42,379 nucleotides of DNA, from NCBI GenBank assembly GCA_002418055.1, contig DIDI01000021.1, positions 16,741 through 59,119 on the forward strand, in the 5' to 3' direction. The notes beneath the pieces were generated by a model. The model was not told the origin of the DNA, did no database searches, and saw nothing but the letters and a program-made list of their open reading frames with translations. The DNA comes from Lactobacillus sp. UBA5804. GTDB taxonomy: Bacteria; Bacillota; Bacilli; Lactobacillales; Lactobacillaceae. The position numbers and the translations under genes are program-made. Below are positions 8,180-15,351 of the stretch, one piece after another (within the stretch, counting starts at the first letter, position 1; each line of letters starts with the position of its first letter).

Positions 8180-8247
8180 TGTTACAACAGCTGCGTAAAG
8201 ATGATGTGATTACCCGTCTGCATCGACAAATTACGTTTTTAAAATAA
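8173..8247 (+). pseudogene. C-terminal remnant of an unidentified gene fused to arcC debris
   Basis: Directly at the end of the arcC remnant an open frame reads LVLQQLRKDDVITRLHRQITFLK and stops at 8245-8247. The pattern (helix, short loop, basic beta hairpin, end) resembles the C-terminus of a Crp/Fnr-type winged helix. An ArcR-type Crp/Fnr regulator is often the last gene of lactobacillar arc operons, so a deletion could have removed the arcC 3' half together with arcD/arcT-like genes and most of arcR. The identification is inference from 23 residues only. Confidence 0.3.
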
Positions 8248-8255
8248 TGTTTTTA

Positions 8256-8269
8256 TAAAACCGCTTACT
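8256..8269 (+). promoter_or_regulatory. Possible cre (CcpA) site
   Basis: TAAAACCGCTTACT fits the cre pattern TGWAARCGYTWNCW at 12 of 14 positions and lies about 45 nt before the dehydrogenase start. Central CG is kept; position 2 G is lost. Weak evidence. Confidence 0.3.
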
Positions 8270-8312
8270 TTTAGTGAAAAAAACTATGTTATATTATTCA
8301 CGAAGGAAGTGC

Positions 8313-9319
8313 ATGAAGATGACGAGTGTCAAAGCAGCAGTACTGTACGGTGCAAGAAGTTTGAAGTTTGAGCGGCGAGATATTCCGGATCCAATAGATG
8401 ATGAAGTTCAAATTAAGGTGGCGTTTAATGGGATTTGTGGGAGTGATATCCATGAATATTTGGATGGCATGGACTTGGCCACGATGCCACACCCATTGAC
8501 CAAAATGAAGGCACCGCTAATTCCGGGACAATTTGTCAGTTAGGACAGGATGTACAGGGTCTGAAATTAGGCGATAAAATTGCAGTTGAACCGATGATTG
8601 CGTGTGGTCGTTGTTCGTCTTGCCTAGCAGGTCACTATAATTTATGTGAATATGCCATTGGGAAGGATAACGCAGCTGGTTTTTTAAGCTTTTCGGCTAA
8701 TGGTGGGTTAGCTGCCTTAGTCGAACCAGAAGCAGTGGCTGCACAAGCAGTGTCTGAATGTCAGCTAGCTCCTGGGGATGATGTTTTGATTCAAGGTGCT
8801 GGCCCAATTGGTTTACTGACCGCTTTGATGGTTCGAATTAGTGGGGCACATCACGTGTTAATTAATGATATGTCGCAGGAACGTTTAGCACTGGCTAAGC
8901 AACTAGGCTTTCATGACACCTTGCAGGCTGGCGATTTATCCGCGTTAAGGCAGGCGATCGCAGCCGCAACTGATGGGCACGGTGTGGATGATGCTTTTGA
9001 TTGTGCTGGGGTGCAGCCAACCTTGACAGGTGCTATTGCCGCCCTCAAAAATGGCGGTAAGGTGACGGTTATTGCATTGTTTGGACATCCACCAGTTGTG
9101 GATGTTCGTGCGCTCTTGAAAAAAGGTGCGCGCCTCTTAACTTCTTATGGTTATGCCAATCGATTTGAACGGGTGATTAAAATTATTGACAATCATCGTG
9201 ATCAGTTTCAACCAATTATTACTAAACGCATCAAGTTAACCGAAGTAGTCACCGGTGGGATTGATGTGCTAGCACATGATAAGCAACAAGCTAAGATTTT
9301 AGTAGATTTGAAAGCTTAA
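8313..9319 (+). pseudogene. Zinc-dependent 2,3-butanediol/sorbitol-type dehydrogenase, broken by two deletions
   Basis: The start at 8313 follows AAGGAAG. The N-terminus (VKAAVLYGARSLKFERRDIP, FNGICGSDIHEYLDG) is a medium-chain Zn dehydrogenase. The frame then ends at 8542 just where the GHEFSG zinc/proton-relay motif should be. The sequence continues in another frame as ICQLGQDVQGLKLGDKIAVEPMIACGRCSSC, the structural-zinc loop, so about 20 nt covering GHEFSG were deleted. A second, in-frame deletion joins SANGGLA directly to ALVEPEAVAAQAV, losing ~20 residues usually found between them. The Rossmann part (VLIQGAGPIGLLTAL) and C-terminus are normal. Such enzymes interconvert acetoin and butanediol or oxidise polyols. 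Loss of the zinc ligands makes function very unlikely. Confidence 0.85.
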
Positions 9320-9331
9320 TCAGTCTTGCCA

Positions 9332-9358
9332 AGCGCGCAACTAAATGCGCGTTTTTTT
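9332..9358 (+). terminator. Intrinsic terminator of the dehydrogenase
   Basis: CGCGCA / TGCGCG stem with 6-nt loop and T7 tail. Confidence 0.85.
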
Positions 9359-9482
9359 GTTATTTTACGTACTTTTTTAAAAAATCACTGAGAGCTCGCT
9401 ATCCTTAGTGAGGTGTGGATAGTTGACTTTGGATGACAGATGACGGTGTTGATATACCAGCGGTTGTGGCCTAAACATCAAG

Positions 9483-9511
9483 TTGACACAATATGTGGTT
9501 TCTGCTATGGT
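9483..9511 (+). promoter_or_regulatory. Probable promoter of the BMP lipoprotein gene
   Basis: TTGACA at 9483-9488, exactly 17 nt spacer, TATGGT at 9506-9511 with an extended TGC before it. It predicts a ~130-nt leader starting near 9518. The gene-free stretch 9359-9482 before it contains nothing else I recognise. Confidence 0.55.
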
Positions 9512-9520
9512 TAATGCGCT

Positions 9521-9555
9521 GCTATTTTAACGGACTGATAAATCGTCAAAATAGC
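9521..9555 (+). repeat. Inverted repeat at the predicted 5' end of the BMP transcript
   Basis: GCTATTTTAACG (9521-9532) and CGTCAAAATAGC (9544-9555) form a 12-bp stem with one mismatch and an 11-nt loop, starting within a few bases of the predicted transcription start. Confidence 0.65.
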
Positions 9556-9589
9556 ATTGGTCACTTATAAAATAGCATTGGTCACTTAT
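9548..9589 (+). repeat. Perfect 21-bp tandem duplication in the BMP leader
   Basis: AAAATAGCATTGGTCACTTAT occurs twice back to back (9548-9568 and 9569-9589). The first copy supplies the 3' arm of the 9521-9555 hairpin; the second copy carries the same AAAATAGC and could pair alternatively with the 5' arm. Confidence 0.95.
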
Positions 9590-9645
9590 TAAGTTAACTG
9601 GGGTATTTCAATGTGTGCCTACCAGTATAGAAAGAACAGGGAAAC

Positions 9646-10713
9646 ATGAGTTTTAAACGAGTAATCACAATTGGTTCAGCAATTGTTGCAGTTAGCGCGA
9701 TTTTAGGTGGTTGTTCACATAGTGGTAGTGCTAGCAGCCATAACACCAAGCACCAAGACAAGTCAGTTGCTTTGGTAACTAATGCGAGTGGTGTTGACGA
9801 TAAGTCCTTTAATCAAGCCGCTTGGGCTGGTGCTAAGGCTGTTGGCGCTAAGTATGGTTTGAAACGGGGCAAGGGTGGATATGATTATTTCGCCTCTAGT
9901 TCAGATGGTGATTATTTACCCAATATGAACCAGGCTGCCAATGCTGGCTATAAGACCATCTTCGGGATTGGTTTCCAATTCAACCAGGCGATTTCTAAGG
10001 CAGCTAAAGCCCATCCCAAGAATAATTTTGTGATTGTGGATAATGTCGTTAAGGGCCAAAAGAATGTTGCAAGTGTCAGCTTCCGTTCAAATGAAGCTGC
10101 TTATCAAGCTGGGGTGGTCGCTGCTAGAACGACTAAGACTGGTAAATTAGGCTTCATTGGTGCCGTCAAGTCCGATATTATTGACTTATTCCAAGCTGGC
10201 TTTAGCCAAGGGGCAAAAGCAGAAGCTAAGAAGCTGCACAAACAGATTACGATTAAGAACCAATTGGTCGGCTCATTTACCGCGCCAGATAAGGGTAAAT
10301 CAATTGCCCAAGCAATGTATGCGAGCGGTGTTGATGTAATTGATACAGCTGCTGGTAGCACTGGTAATGGGGTCTTCATTGCGGCTAAAGCTATTAACCA
10401 GACCAAGCCAGCTGCTAAAAAGGTTTGGGTCATTGGGGTTGATTCTGACCAACAAGCTCAAGGTGCATATAAAGATTCAACTGGTAAATCAGCTAACTTC
10501 TGTCTGACTTCAATCATGACTGGCGTTGATGCTGCGGTTAAGGACATCGTCTCTCGTAAGGCTTTCCCAGGTGGCCAGCTGTTGAGTTACGGTTTGAAAG
10601 AAAAGGGTGTTTACCTGACACGTGGCTTTATTAGCTCAAGTACTTGGCAACAAGCACAGATTGCTGGTAAGGGAATCATTTCTGGTCAGATTAAAGTATC
10701 GCAACATCCTTAA
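9646..10713 (+). CDS. BMP-family nucleoside-binding lipoprotein (ABC substrate-binding protein)
   Basis: 355 aa. Lipoprotein signal: residues 1-23 with lipobox LGGC, then a Ser/Gly-rich linker. The mature part has the PnrA/BmpA pattern: VALVTNASGVDDKSFNQAAWAGAK in segments at ~41-65, IFGIGFQFNQAI, NFVIVDNVV, VASVSFRSNEAAYQAGV, GKLGFIGAVKSDI, and VIDTAAGSTGNGVF with WVIGVDSDQ. In this family the Asp-rich N-terminal loop and the VDSDQ segment bind purine or pyrimidine nucleosides for an ABC importer. No ATPase or permease genes are adjacent, so it either serves an importer encoded elsewhere or is a paralogue. A terminator follows directly. Supply of nucleosides would fit the rbsK-rpiA-rihC operon farther right. 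Confidence 0.92.
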   Translation: MSFKRVITIGSAIVAVSAILGGCSHSGSASSHNTKHQDKSVALVTNASGVDDKSFNQAAWAGAKAVGAKYGLKRGKGGYDYFASSSDGDYLPNMNQAANAGYKTIFGIGFQFNQAISKAAKAHPKNNFVIVDNVVKGQKNVASVSFRSNEAAYQAGVVAARTTKTGKLGFIGAVKSDIIDLFQAGFSQGAKAEAKKLHKQITIKNQLVGSFTAPDKGKSIAQAMYASGVDVIDTAAGSTGNGVFIAAKAINQTKPAAKKVWVIGVDSDQQAQGAYKDSTGKSANFCLTSIMTGVDAAVKDIVSRKAFPGGQLLSYGLKEKGVYLTRGFISSSTWQQAQIAGKGIISGQIKVSQHP

Positions 10714-10978
10714 AGCAAATGAATCAAAGAGCTGAAGTGTTTCAGCTCTTTTTTTGTTGCGATGGGTAAGAAATTTAATATCAGCGTGAGGATAGACACA
10801 ATGATTAATGCCAGTCCTAAGATAAGATAATTATCAGGCTTTTTTTAATCGAGGATTCTTTGAAAGAAGAAAGTCCCAAAAGGCATAAATAGAATGGCAA
10901 CGGAAAAAATAATGCCAAAAACGCGACCAATATAATTAATATCCGTTAATTCAGCGATTATCAATGGCATTAACACTG
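10710..10978 (-). pseudogene. C-terminal remnant of an MFS transporter
   Basis: Reading the minus strand from about 10978 gives SVLMPLIIAELTDINYIGRV, FGIIFSVAILFMPFGTFFFQ and, after an in-frame TAA, KKPDNYLILGLALIIVSIL and more hydrophobic sequence to a stop at 10710. This resembles the last three helices of an MFS efflux protein (MefA-like). There is no N-terminal part, one nonsense codon, and the end runs through the terminator of the neighbouring gene, so it is gene debris. Confidence 0.6.
10727..10755 (+). terminator. Intrinsic terminator of the BMP gene
   Basis: AAAGAGCTGAA / TTCAGCTCTTT stem with a GTGT-type loop and T7 tail. Confidence 0.9.
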
Positions 10979-10980
10979 AG

Positions 10981-11378
10981 ATCTATCAAGCCAATCAAAT
11001 TGTTTCTAAAGAAAAGGCCACCATTAATTCCAGTACTAAAATTTTCGTGCCTGAATCCAATAATCTTTTACTTAGCAGAGCTGCCAGTAGACATGAGATA
11101 GACCATCTGTGGTATGGTGTAAGGCATATTTTTAGAACCAATGCTGCCGTAGATAACTTCACTTATAGCCTGAATCAATTAGGGGTTGCAAGAGCCACAT
11201 TAGGTGGCTTAGCTGGTATCTTAAGTTTGCGATAACGGGAACCGTTACCTCGGGATACTGCTTCCTGCTATCTAATTATGTTGGCCATTTTAATAGCCAA
11301 CATAAAAATAGCCATATTGTGATTTATGTCTCTTATGCCTTAGTTTATTGGGGAACTTTGGCGATAAGACAAAGCTAG
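10981..11378 (+). pseudogene. Unrecognised coding remnant, frameshifted
   Basis: An open frame without a ribosome binding site reads through EIYQANQIVSKEKATINS, RHEIDHLWYGVRHIFRTN and LNQLGVARATLGGLAGIL to a stop at 11233. The adjacent frame then continues from 11232 as ITGTVTSGYCFLLSNYVGHF and HIVIYVSYALVYWGTLAIR to a stop at 11376. The hydrophobic character matches across the shift, suggesting one membrane protein interrupted by an indel. I do not recognise the family. It lies next to the MFS remnant, so the 10.7-11.4 kb stretch is best seen as decayed accessory DNA. Confidence 0.35.
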
Positions 11379-11417
11379 GCACATACTGTATATTATAAAT
11401 TCAGAAGGAGATTGATG

Positions 11418-11837
11418 ATGCTCTTAGTATTTCTAGAACTCATGTTGTTATGCCTGTTCGAAATGATACCAGCGATCAAAAGCAATAGACAAGGTCAATT
11501 GGGGCGATCTTGGCCCGATTTTTTATTAATCTATAGCGGCTATATTTTGGCTAGTTCCTTATTGTTTCATGTGGATTTTCATTACATTAGAATTTATATG
11601 GTTCTGCCAATCGTCACGACCCTATATGAATATTATTTGGCTTATCATCATCGGTTAGATATTTCTCGTAGTATTGTGAAACTCAGTCAATTACTTGTGA
11701 TTACATTCTTATTGGCTTTACTGTTCCAAAAACTCTTTGCCTTGTCTCTTGTTGTCTCTTTATTTGGGTTATTACCTTTGGCTATGATTGTCAATCAGAG
11801 AAAGTGGTTCTTAACATGGCTGTTCCATAAACAATAA
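11418..11837 (+). CDS. Small hypothetical membrane protein
   Basis: About 139 aa, unrecognised. Four hydrophobic segments are evident (near residues 1-15, 35-52, 60-75 and 90-128, the last probably two helices), separated by a basic stretch (SNRQGQLGRSWPD) and ending in a basic tail. AGAAGGAG (11403-11410) precedes ATG 11415 and ATG 11418; the second has the better spacing. The region shows lower GC than the housekeeping genes around it and sits among remnants, which fits accessory DNA. No function can be assigned. Confidence 0.6.
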   Translation: MLLVFLELMLLCLFEMIPAIKSNRQGQLGRSWPDFLLIYSGYILASSLLFHVDFHYIRIYMVLPIVTTLYEYYLAYHHRLDISRSIVKLSQLLVITFLLALLFQKLFALSLVVSLFGLLPLAMIVNQRKWFLTWLFHKQ

Positions 11838-11887
11838 AGTCTAGTATCTACTAAAGCTCAATGAAAGAAAGGTTAGGTTAATAAAAC

Positions 11888-12054
11888 ATGGCATCTAGCA
11901 AAAGAAAAAATCTGTTCTGTGGCCTCTTGGCAACTATGTCTGCCTTGTTTTTTTTCCTAGGTTTTTCAACCGCATCTGGCTAGTTGTTTTTGTCATAATT
12001 TGGGTTATAATCGGGAAAATGAAATCTAAATTCCAAGAAGATTCTAAGATCTAG
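11888..12054 (+). pseudogene. Short two-helix membrane protein, frameshifted in a T-rich run
   Basis: ATG 11888, preceded by GAAAGAAAGG at a loose distance, encodes SSKRKNLFCGLLATMSALFF and stops as a 31-residue peptide. One frame over, from the T8 run near 11948-11955, the sequence reads FFNRIWLVVFVIIWVIIGKM and KSKFQEDSKI to a stop at 12052. Joined, they give a ~55-residue protein with two membrane helices and a charged tail. A single missing base in the T run would explain it. It could equally be a real 31-aa peptide. Family unknown. Confidence 0.4.
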
Positions 12055-12189
12055 TGGGTTATTTATAAAAACAATTTAAAACAGTGCATTGTTGCTGTCT
12101 TCTGATGATTTTGAGTAAATACTCCTCACTATCATTTTTGCTCTTTTGACAAGCACTAGTGTTATAACTAAGAAAGGACCGATTAATCT

Positions 12190-12444
12190 ATGATAACGTT
12201 ACTGATCTGTTTATTAATCTTAATGATTGTGGCTTTACCCATCGGACCCTGGCTGACCAAGCATGGTTTGGCTTTGCTTATCCCAATCTTCTTTAGTCTT
12301 GTCCTGATCGCCACATTAGTAATGCCTTTAATCGGTTTTAATGGTGCTTCTCACTGGTATGATCAGGTAATTGCTGTGATTGCTTTTGTGTATGAGTGGG
12401 TGATGTTCTTTAGACGTGATCGAACAAGTTACCAAGGCCATTAA
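12190..12444 (+). CDS. Small hypothetical membrane protein
   Basis: 84 aa, not recognised. Three hydrophobic stretches: residues 2-20, 27-50 and 58-74, followed by a basic end (FFRRDRTSYQGH). AAAGGA lies 12 nt before the ATG, a somewhat long spacing. A TTGACA at about 12147 may be its -35 element. It closes the cluster of small membrane ORFs and is followed by a strong terminator. Function unknown; immunity-type or stress-type small membrane proteins look like this but nothing specific supports either. Confidence 0.55.
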   Translation: MITLLICLLILMIVALPIGPWLTKHGLALLIPIFFSLVLIATLVMPLIGFNGASHWYDQVIAVIAFVYEWVMFFRRDRTSYQGH

Positions 12445-12496
12445 GCCAATTAAATATAGTTTTTCAAACGCTAAAAATATTTATAACGCCATAAAT

Positions 12497-12536
12497 AATT
12501 AAAAGCCATTAGGTTATACCCTAATGGCTTTTAATT
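12497..12536. terminator. Intrinsic terminator
   Basis: TTAAAAGCCATTAGG / CCCTAATGGCTTTTAA long stem with a short loop and A/T flanks on both sides, downstream of the 84-aa membrane protein. Confidence 0.85.
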
Positions 12537-12618
12537 TTGTGATGTAACTAGATTTATAGATGTCCATTAAGATTCTCCAAATTAGACCCTGTAACAGAGA
12601 ATAATAGGAGACTGACAG

Positions 12619-12647
12619 CGACACAACTTAACAGTTGTGCCGTTTTT
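12619..12647 (+). terminator. Second terminator-like hairpin
   Basis: GACACAAC / GTTGTGCC stem with T5 tail. No gene ends immediately before it; it may be left over from a lost gene. Nothing else is seen between 12540 and 12710. Confidence 0.55.
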
Positions 12648-12710
12648 ATGTTCAATAATGAAAGACGTGGGACCATGTCATAAATTAACGTGATGATAAC
12701 CAGGGATGTC

Positions 12711-13820
12711 TTAGAAACGAAGGATTCCAGCAGCTAAGGAGCGGTCTGGCATTTCAGCTGATGACAAAATTTGGACTGTTCCTTTAGCGCCTAAAACCAC
12801 ATCAGCTAAATCATCCATTAAATTGTCAGGTAACCCATGTGCCGCCTCATCTGAGATGACTTTGTCATTAATTAGCAAGGTGTCAATGCGACCTGCTAAT
12901 GCGGGACGAATTAATTTAATCGGATCGGTGGTCGTTAACTGCTTCGAAGTGGCACGATCGAATCGGGTCATCAGCTCAGTGTTCTGCTGGGATGCAAGTT
13001 TATTTTGAAGCGGCGCAATCTCAGCTAACAATTCAGCCTCTGATAAATGTCTTGGTGATTTAGGAATATTAAGTTCAATTAAGTGCGGCAATTTGCTCAT
13101 TTTACGGTAGACGGCTTGATTATGTGGTAGGGCAAATAGGATGATTGGCAAGCTGTCTGGGCCAGTTATGGTATCTGCCAGATAAGTATCAATCAGCTGA
13201 TAATAGTTGCGCTGATCAATTTCCTTTTCTTCTGCCTTAGCGTTATGTCCATGGTAGGATGGGCCATGCACTGGACTGGCGTTGAAATTTGTCTCCCCGC
13301 CGCGGAGTTCGTCGCCTAAGGCAATTTTTAAGGTGCGGGGTGCATCGTCTGGTAATGTTACGGGTTGTAATTGATGCTGGCGATAATGATACCAGCTAAA
13401 GTTATCTTCGTTCAGACAGATAAGTTCAAAATCGTTTTGGCGCTGCCTGTCAGCTAGAATCGGGAGCACAGCTGGCAAACTGGAAACGACGACGGTAGCA
13501 GGTGCCTCATGTTGTAAATCGAAAACCGTTAGGTCGCTGCTGCTAGCAATTAAGCCAGTTTGTGGACCCGTATGTTTTAGCCAGAAGGTATTATCGGATA
13601 ATAGGGCCTTAAATTGCCACGCATAAGGTTCGAAATCTGATTGTGGAAACTGTTTAGCAAACTTAGCTGCTGCGATTTTAATCAAGCTTTGGAATTGTAG
13701 GCGTTGATGTGCTAAATCAATTACCATCGTGCGCGTTGGTAAGTAAATCGTTACGAAAGGTCCTAAGTGACGGGTTGACATTAAAGTGGATAAGTCATTT
13801 TGAGTCATTGTCGTGTTCAT
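12711..13820 (-). CDS. baeRF-family (eRF1-like) protein
   Basis: 369 aa. The opening LGPFVTIYLPTRT, the central LRGGETNFNASPVHGPSYHG with AEEKEIDQRNYYQLIDTYL, LPIILFALPHNQAVYRKMS, and the C-terminal half with HLSEAELLAEIAPL and RIDTLLINDK resemble, from memory, the bacterial archaeo-eukaryotic release-factor-like (baeRF) families. These are predicted by homology to contact the ribosome, possibly in rescue or stress, but experimental function is little known. AAGGAGG lies 8 nt before the ATG. It is monocistronic and divergent from the secreted FIVAR-type gene. The family call is moderately sure; the role is not. Confidence 0.6.
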   Translation of the reverse strand: MNTTMTQNDLSTLMSTRHLGPFVTIYLPTRTMVIDLAHQRLQFQSLIKIAAAKFAKQFPQSDFEPYAWQFKALLSDNTFWLKHTGPQTGLIASSSDLTVFDLQHEAPATVVVSSLPAVLPILADRQRQNDFELICLNEDNFSWYHYRQHQLQPVTLPDDAPRTLKIALGDELRGGETNFNASPVHGPSYHGHNAKAEEKEIDQRNYYQLIDTYLADTITGPDSLPIILFALPHNQAVYRKMSKLPHLIELNIPKSPRHLSEAELLAEIAPLQNKLASQQNTELMTRFDRATSKQLTTTDPIKLIRPALAGRIDTLLINDKVISDEAAHGLPDNLMDDLADVVLGAKGTVQILSSAEMPDRSLAAGILRF

Positions 13821-13892
13821 AAAAATAGCCTCCTTCTTTACTCTCTTTAAGCATATCAGGAAAGCGCCATCATAAGCAAACTTCCAACCTGA

Positions 13893-13921
13893 TTGACATC
13901 AAATGGTTTAGGCGCCATAAT
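13893..13921 (+). promoter_or_regulatory. Probable promoter of the secreted FIVAR-type gene
   Basis: TTGACA at 13893-13898, 17-nt spacer, CATAAT at 13916-13921, 42 nt before the ATG. Confidence 0.55.
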
Positions 13922-13963
13922 AAACAAGTAATTAGATAATATGAATTAAAGAAAGATGTGCAC

Positions 13964-15298
13964 ATGGGTAGGCTTAGGTTCCATTGGCAATTTTTGATAG
14001 TAAGCATGCTAACAACCACGCTGTTAGTGATGGGTGGATTTAAAGTCAGCAGTGCCAAGATAGGCTCAGCGCAACCAGTTTTAGCTGATACGGTTACTAA
14101 GACCGGACTAATTAAGGGAACGCTAACCAAGGCACTTGAAGGTCCATCTGGTCACGTTTATCCCGTTGGGACTGAGGTAGCTAAAGTTGTGTTTGGTACG
14201 GCTGAATCAGATCCTAGCACCCCGTATTACCTTTCGTTGACTAGTGATGCTGAGGGGAATATCAACGCACTTGGTGAAATTCCTGCCCGTTATGTCCAAT
14301 CGAGTAATGATCTTCAGGATGTGACTGATCAGAAATCGACTACGTTATTAGATTCACTTGTTAATGACTTTAAGAATGATCCTGATGGTACCACCGATGG
14401 GACAAATAGTCCTGGCCTTGATATCGGTAATGGTGATGAGTCATCATTTACAGTTTACACCGGCGATTTAACGAAGTGTGATACAAGTAAGTTAAAGGCT
14501 TTATTGGCTCAGGCCAAGAGCGCTTTAGCTGTGCCAAGTAGTTATACGGCCGGTCTGGATGCTTTACAAGCTGCCGTTGTTGATGCTGAGGCCGTGCTAA
14601 ATGACAAGCAAATGAGTCAAGATGGCATTGATCTTGTCAGCGACGAGTTGGATGATGCGCTTAATGGTGGCGGTTTAACAGTTAATCTCGATCAACTTAA
14701 CAAATGGCTGAAACGGGCAAAATCCTATCTGTCTGCTAAGTCGAAGTATAAGAGCATTACCAAACTCCAGAAAGCTTACCAAGAGGTTAACGATGAGGGA
14801 CTCAGCCAGTACGACTCTCTAACCGATATTCAGGATGCAATAAAACGGCTAAGTGCTAGTATTACGCAGTTAAAGCTATACCGGGTAAATGTGAAGCAGT
14901 TAAGAGCAGTAATCACACGTGCTAACAAATTAAAACGACTTCATGGGAGTAAGTACCATATTCATAACTTCCGGGTTGATTTAGGTAACGCTAAAAAAAT
15001 TGCTTATGGCAACTCAGCCAGTCAACAAAAGGTGAATAAGGTCTACGATGTTTTAGTACGCGACATGAAGTATGTATCTGGTAAAAAAGCTAAGGCACCT
15101 CAGCGTAGAACGTGCAAAGCGCCAGCACGTAAGGTGACGCACAAGCGTCGTCAAACAGCGCATAAAAAGGTTGTTAAGAAAGTAGCTAATTCCAGGCGGT
15201 CATCCCGCAAAGTCGTCAAAAAGGCTAAGAAATCAAAAGAATCCAAGAAAGCAACCCCCAAGGCGAAAAAGCACGTCGCAGTCAAGCGTCATAAGTAA
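13964..15298 (+). CDS. Secreted FIVAR-type protein with a very basic Lys/Arg/His tail
   Basis: 444 aa. Residues 1-41 form a signal peptide (basic start, hydrophobic 9-25, likely cleavage after VLA). Residues ~45-110 are an unrecognised domain with GHVYPVGTEVAKVVFG. Residues ~170-235 look like a FIVAR module (YTAGLDALQAAVVDAEAVL, then ISDELDDAL-type end), with two weaker helical repeats at ~243-302 and ~308-368. Residues 371-444 are about half Lys, Arg or His (36 of 74), with repeats such as KKVVKKV and RKVVKKAKK. There is no LPXTG and no lipobox. FIVAR modules occur in surface adhesins; the tail could hold the protein on teichoic acids or nucleic acid by charge. That role is inference. The ATG at 13964 fits the RBS AAAGAAAG better than the upstream GTG 13958. 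Confidence 0.75.
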   Translation: MGRLRFHWQFLIVSMLTTTLLVMGGFKVSSAKIGSAQPVLADTVTKTGLIKGTLTKALEGPSGHVYPVGTEVAKVVFGTAESDPSTPYYLSLTSDAEGNINALGEIPARYVQSSNDLQDVTDQKSTTLLDSLVNDFKNDPDGTTDGTNSPGLDIGNGDESSFTVYTGDLTKCDTSKLKALLAQAKSALAVPSSYTAGLDALQAAVVDAEAVLNDKQMSQDGIDLVSDELDDALNGGGLTVNLDQLNKWLKRAKSYLSAKSKYKSITKLQKAYQEVNDEGLSQYDSLTDIQDAIKRLSASITQLKLYRVNVKQLRAVITRANKLKRLHGSKYHIHNFRVDLGNAKKIAYGNSASQQKVNKVYDVLVRDMKYVSGKKAKAPQRRTCKAPARKVTHKRRQTAHKKVVKKVANSRRSSRKVVKKAKKSKESKKATPKAKKHVAVKRHK

Positions 15299-15314
15299 TA
15301 AAAATAATCTTAAT

Positions 15315-15349
15315 AAAAAGCCTAACCGGTAATAACTGGTTAGGCTTTT
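15315..15349. terminator. Bidirectional intrinsic terminator
   Basis: AAAAGCCTAACC / GGTTAGGCTTTT stem between the convergent secreted-protein gene and oxidoreductase gene. Confidence 0.9.
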
Positions 15350-15351
15350 GT

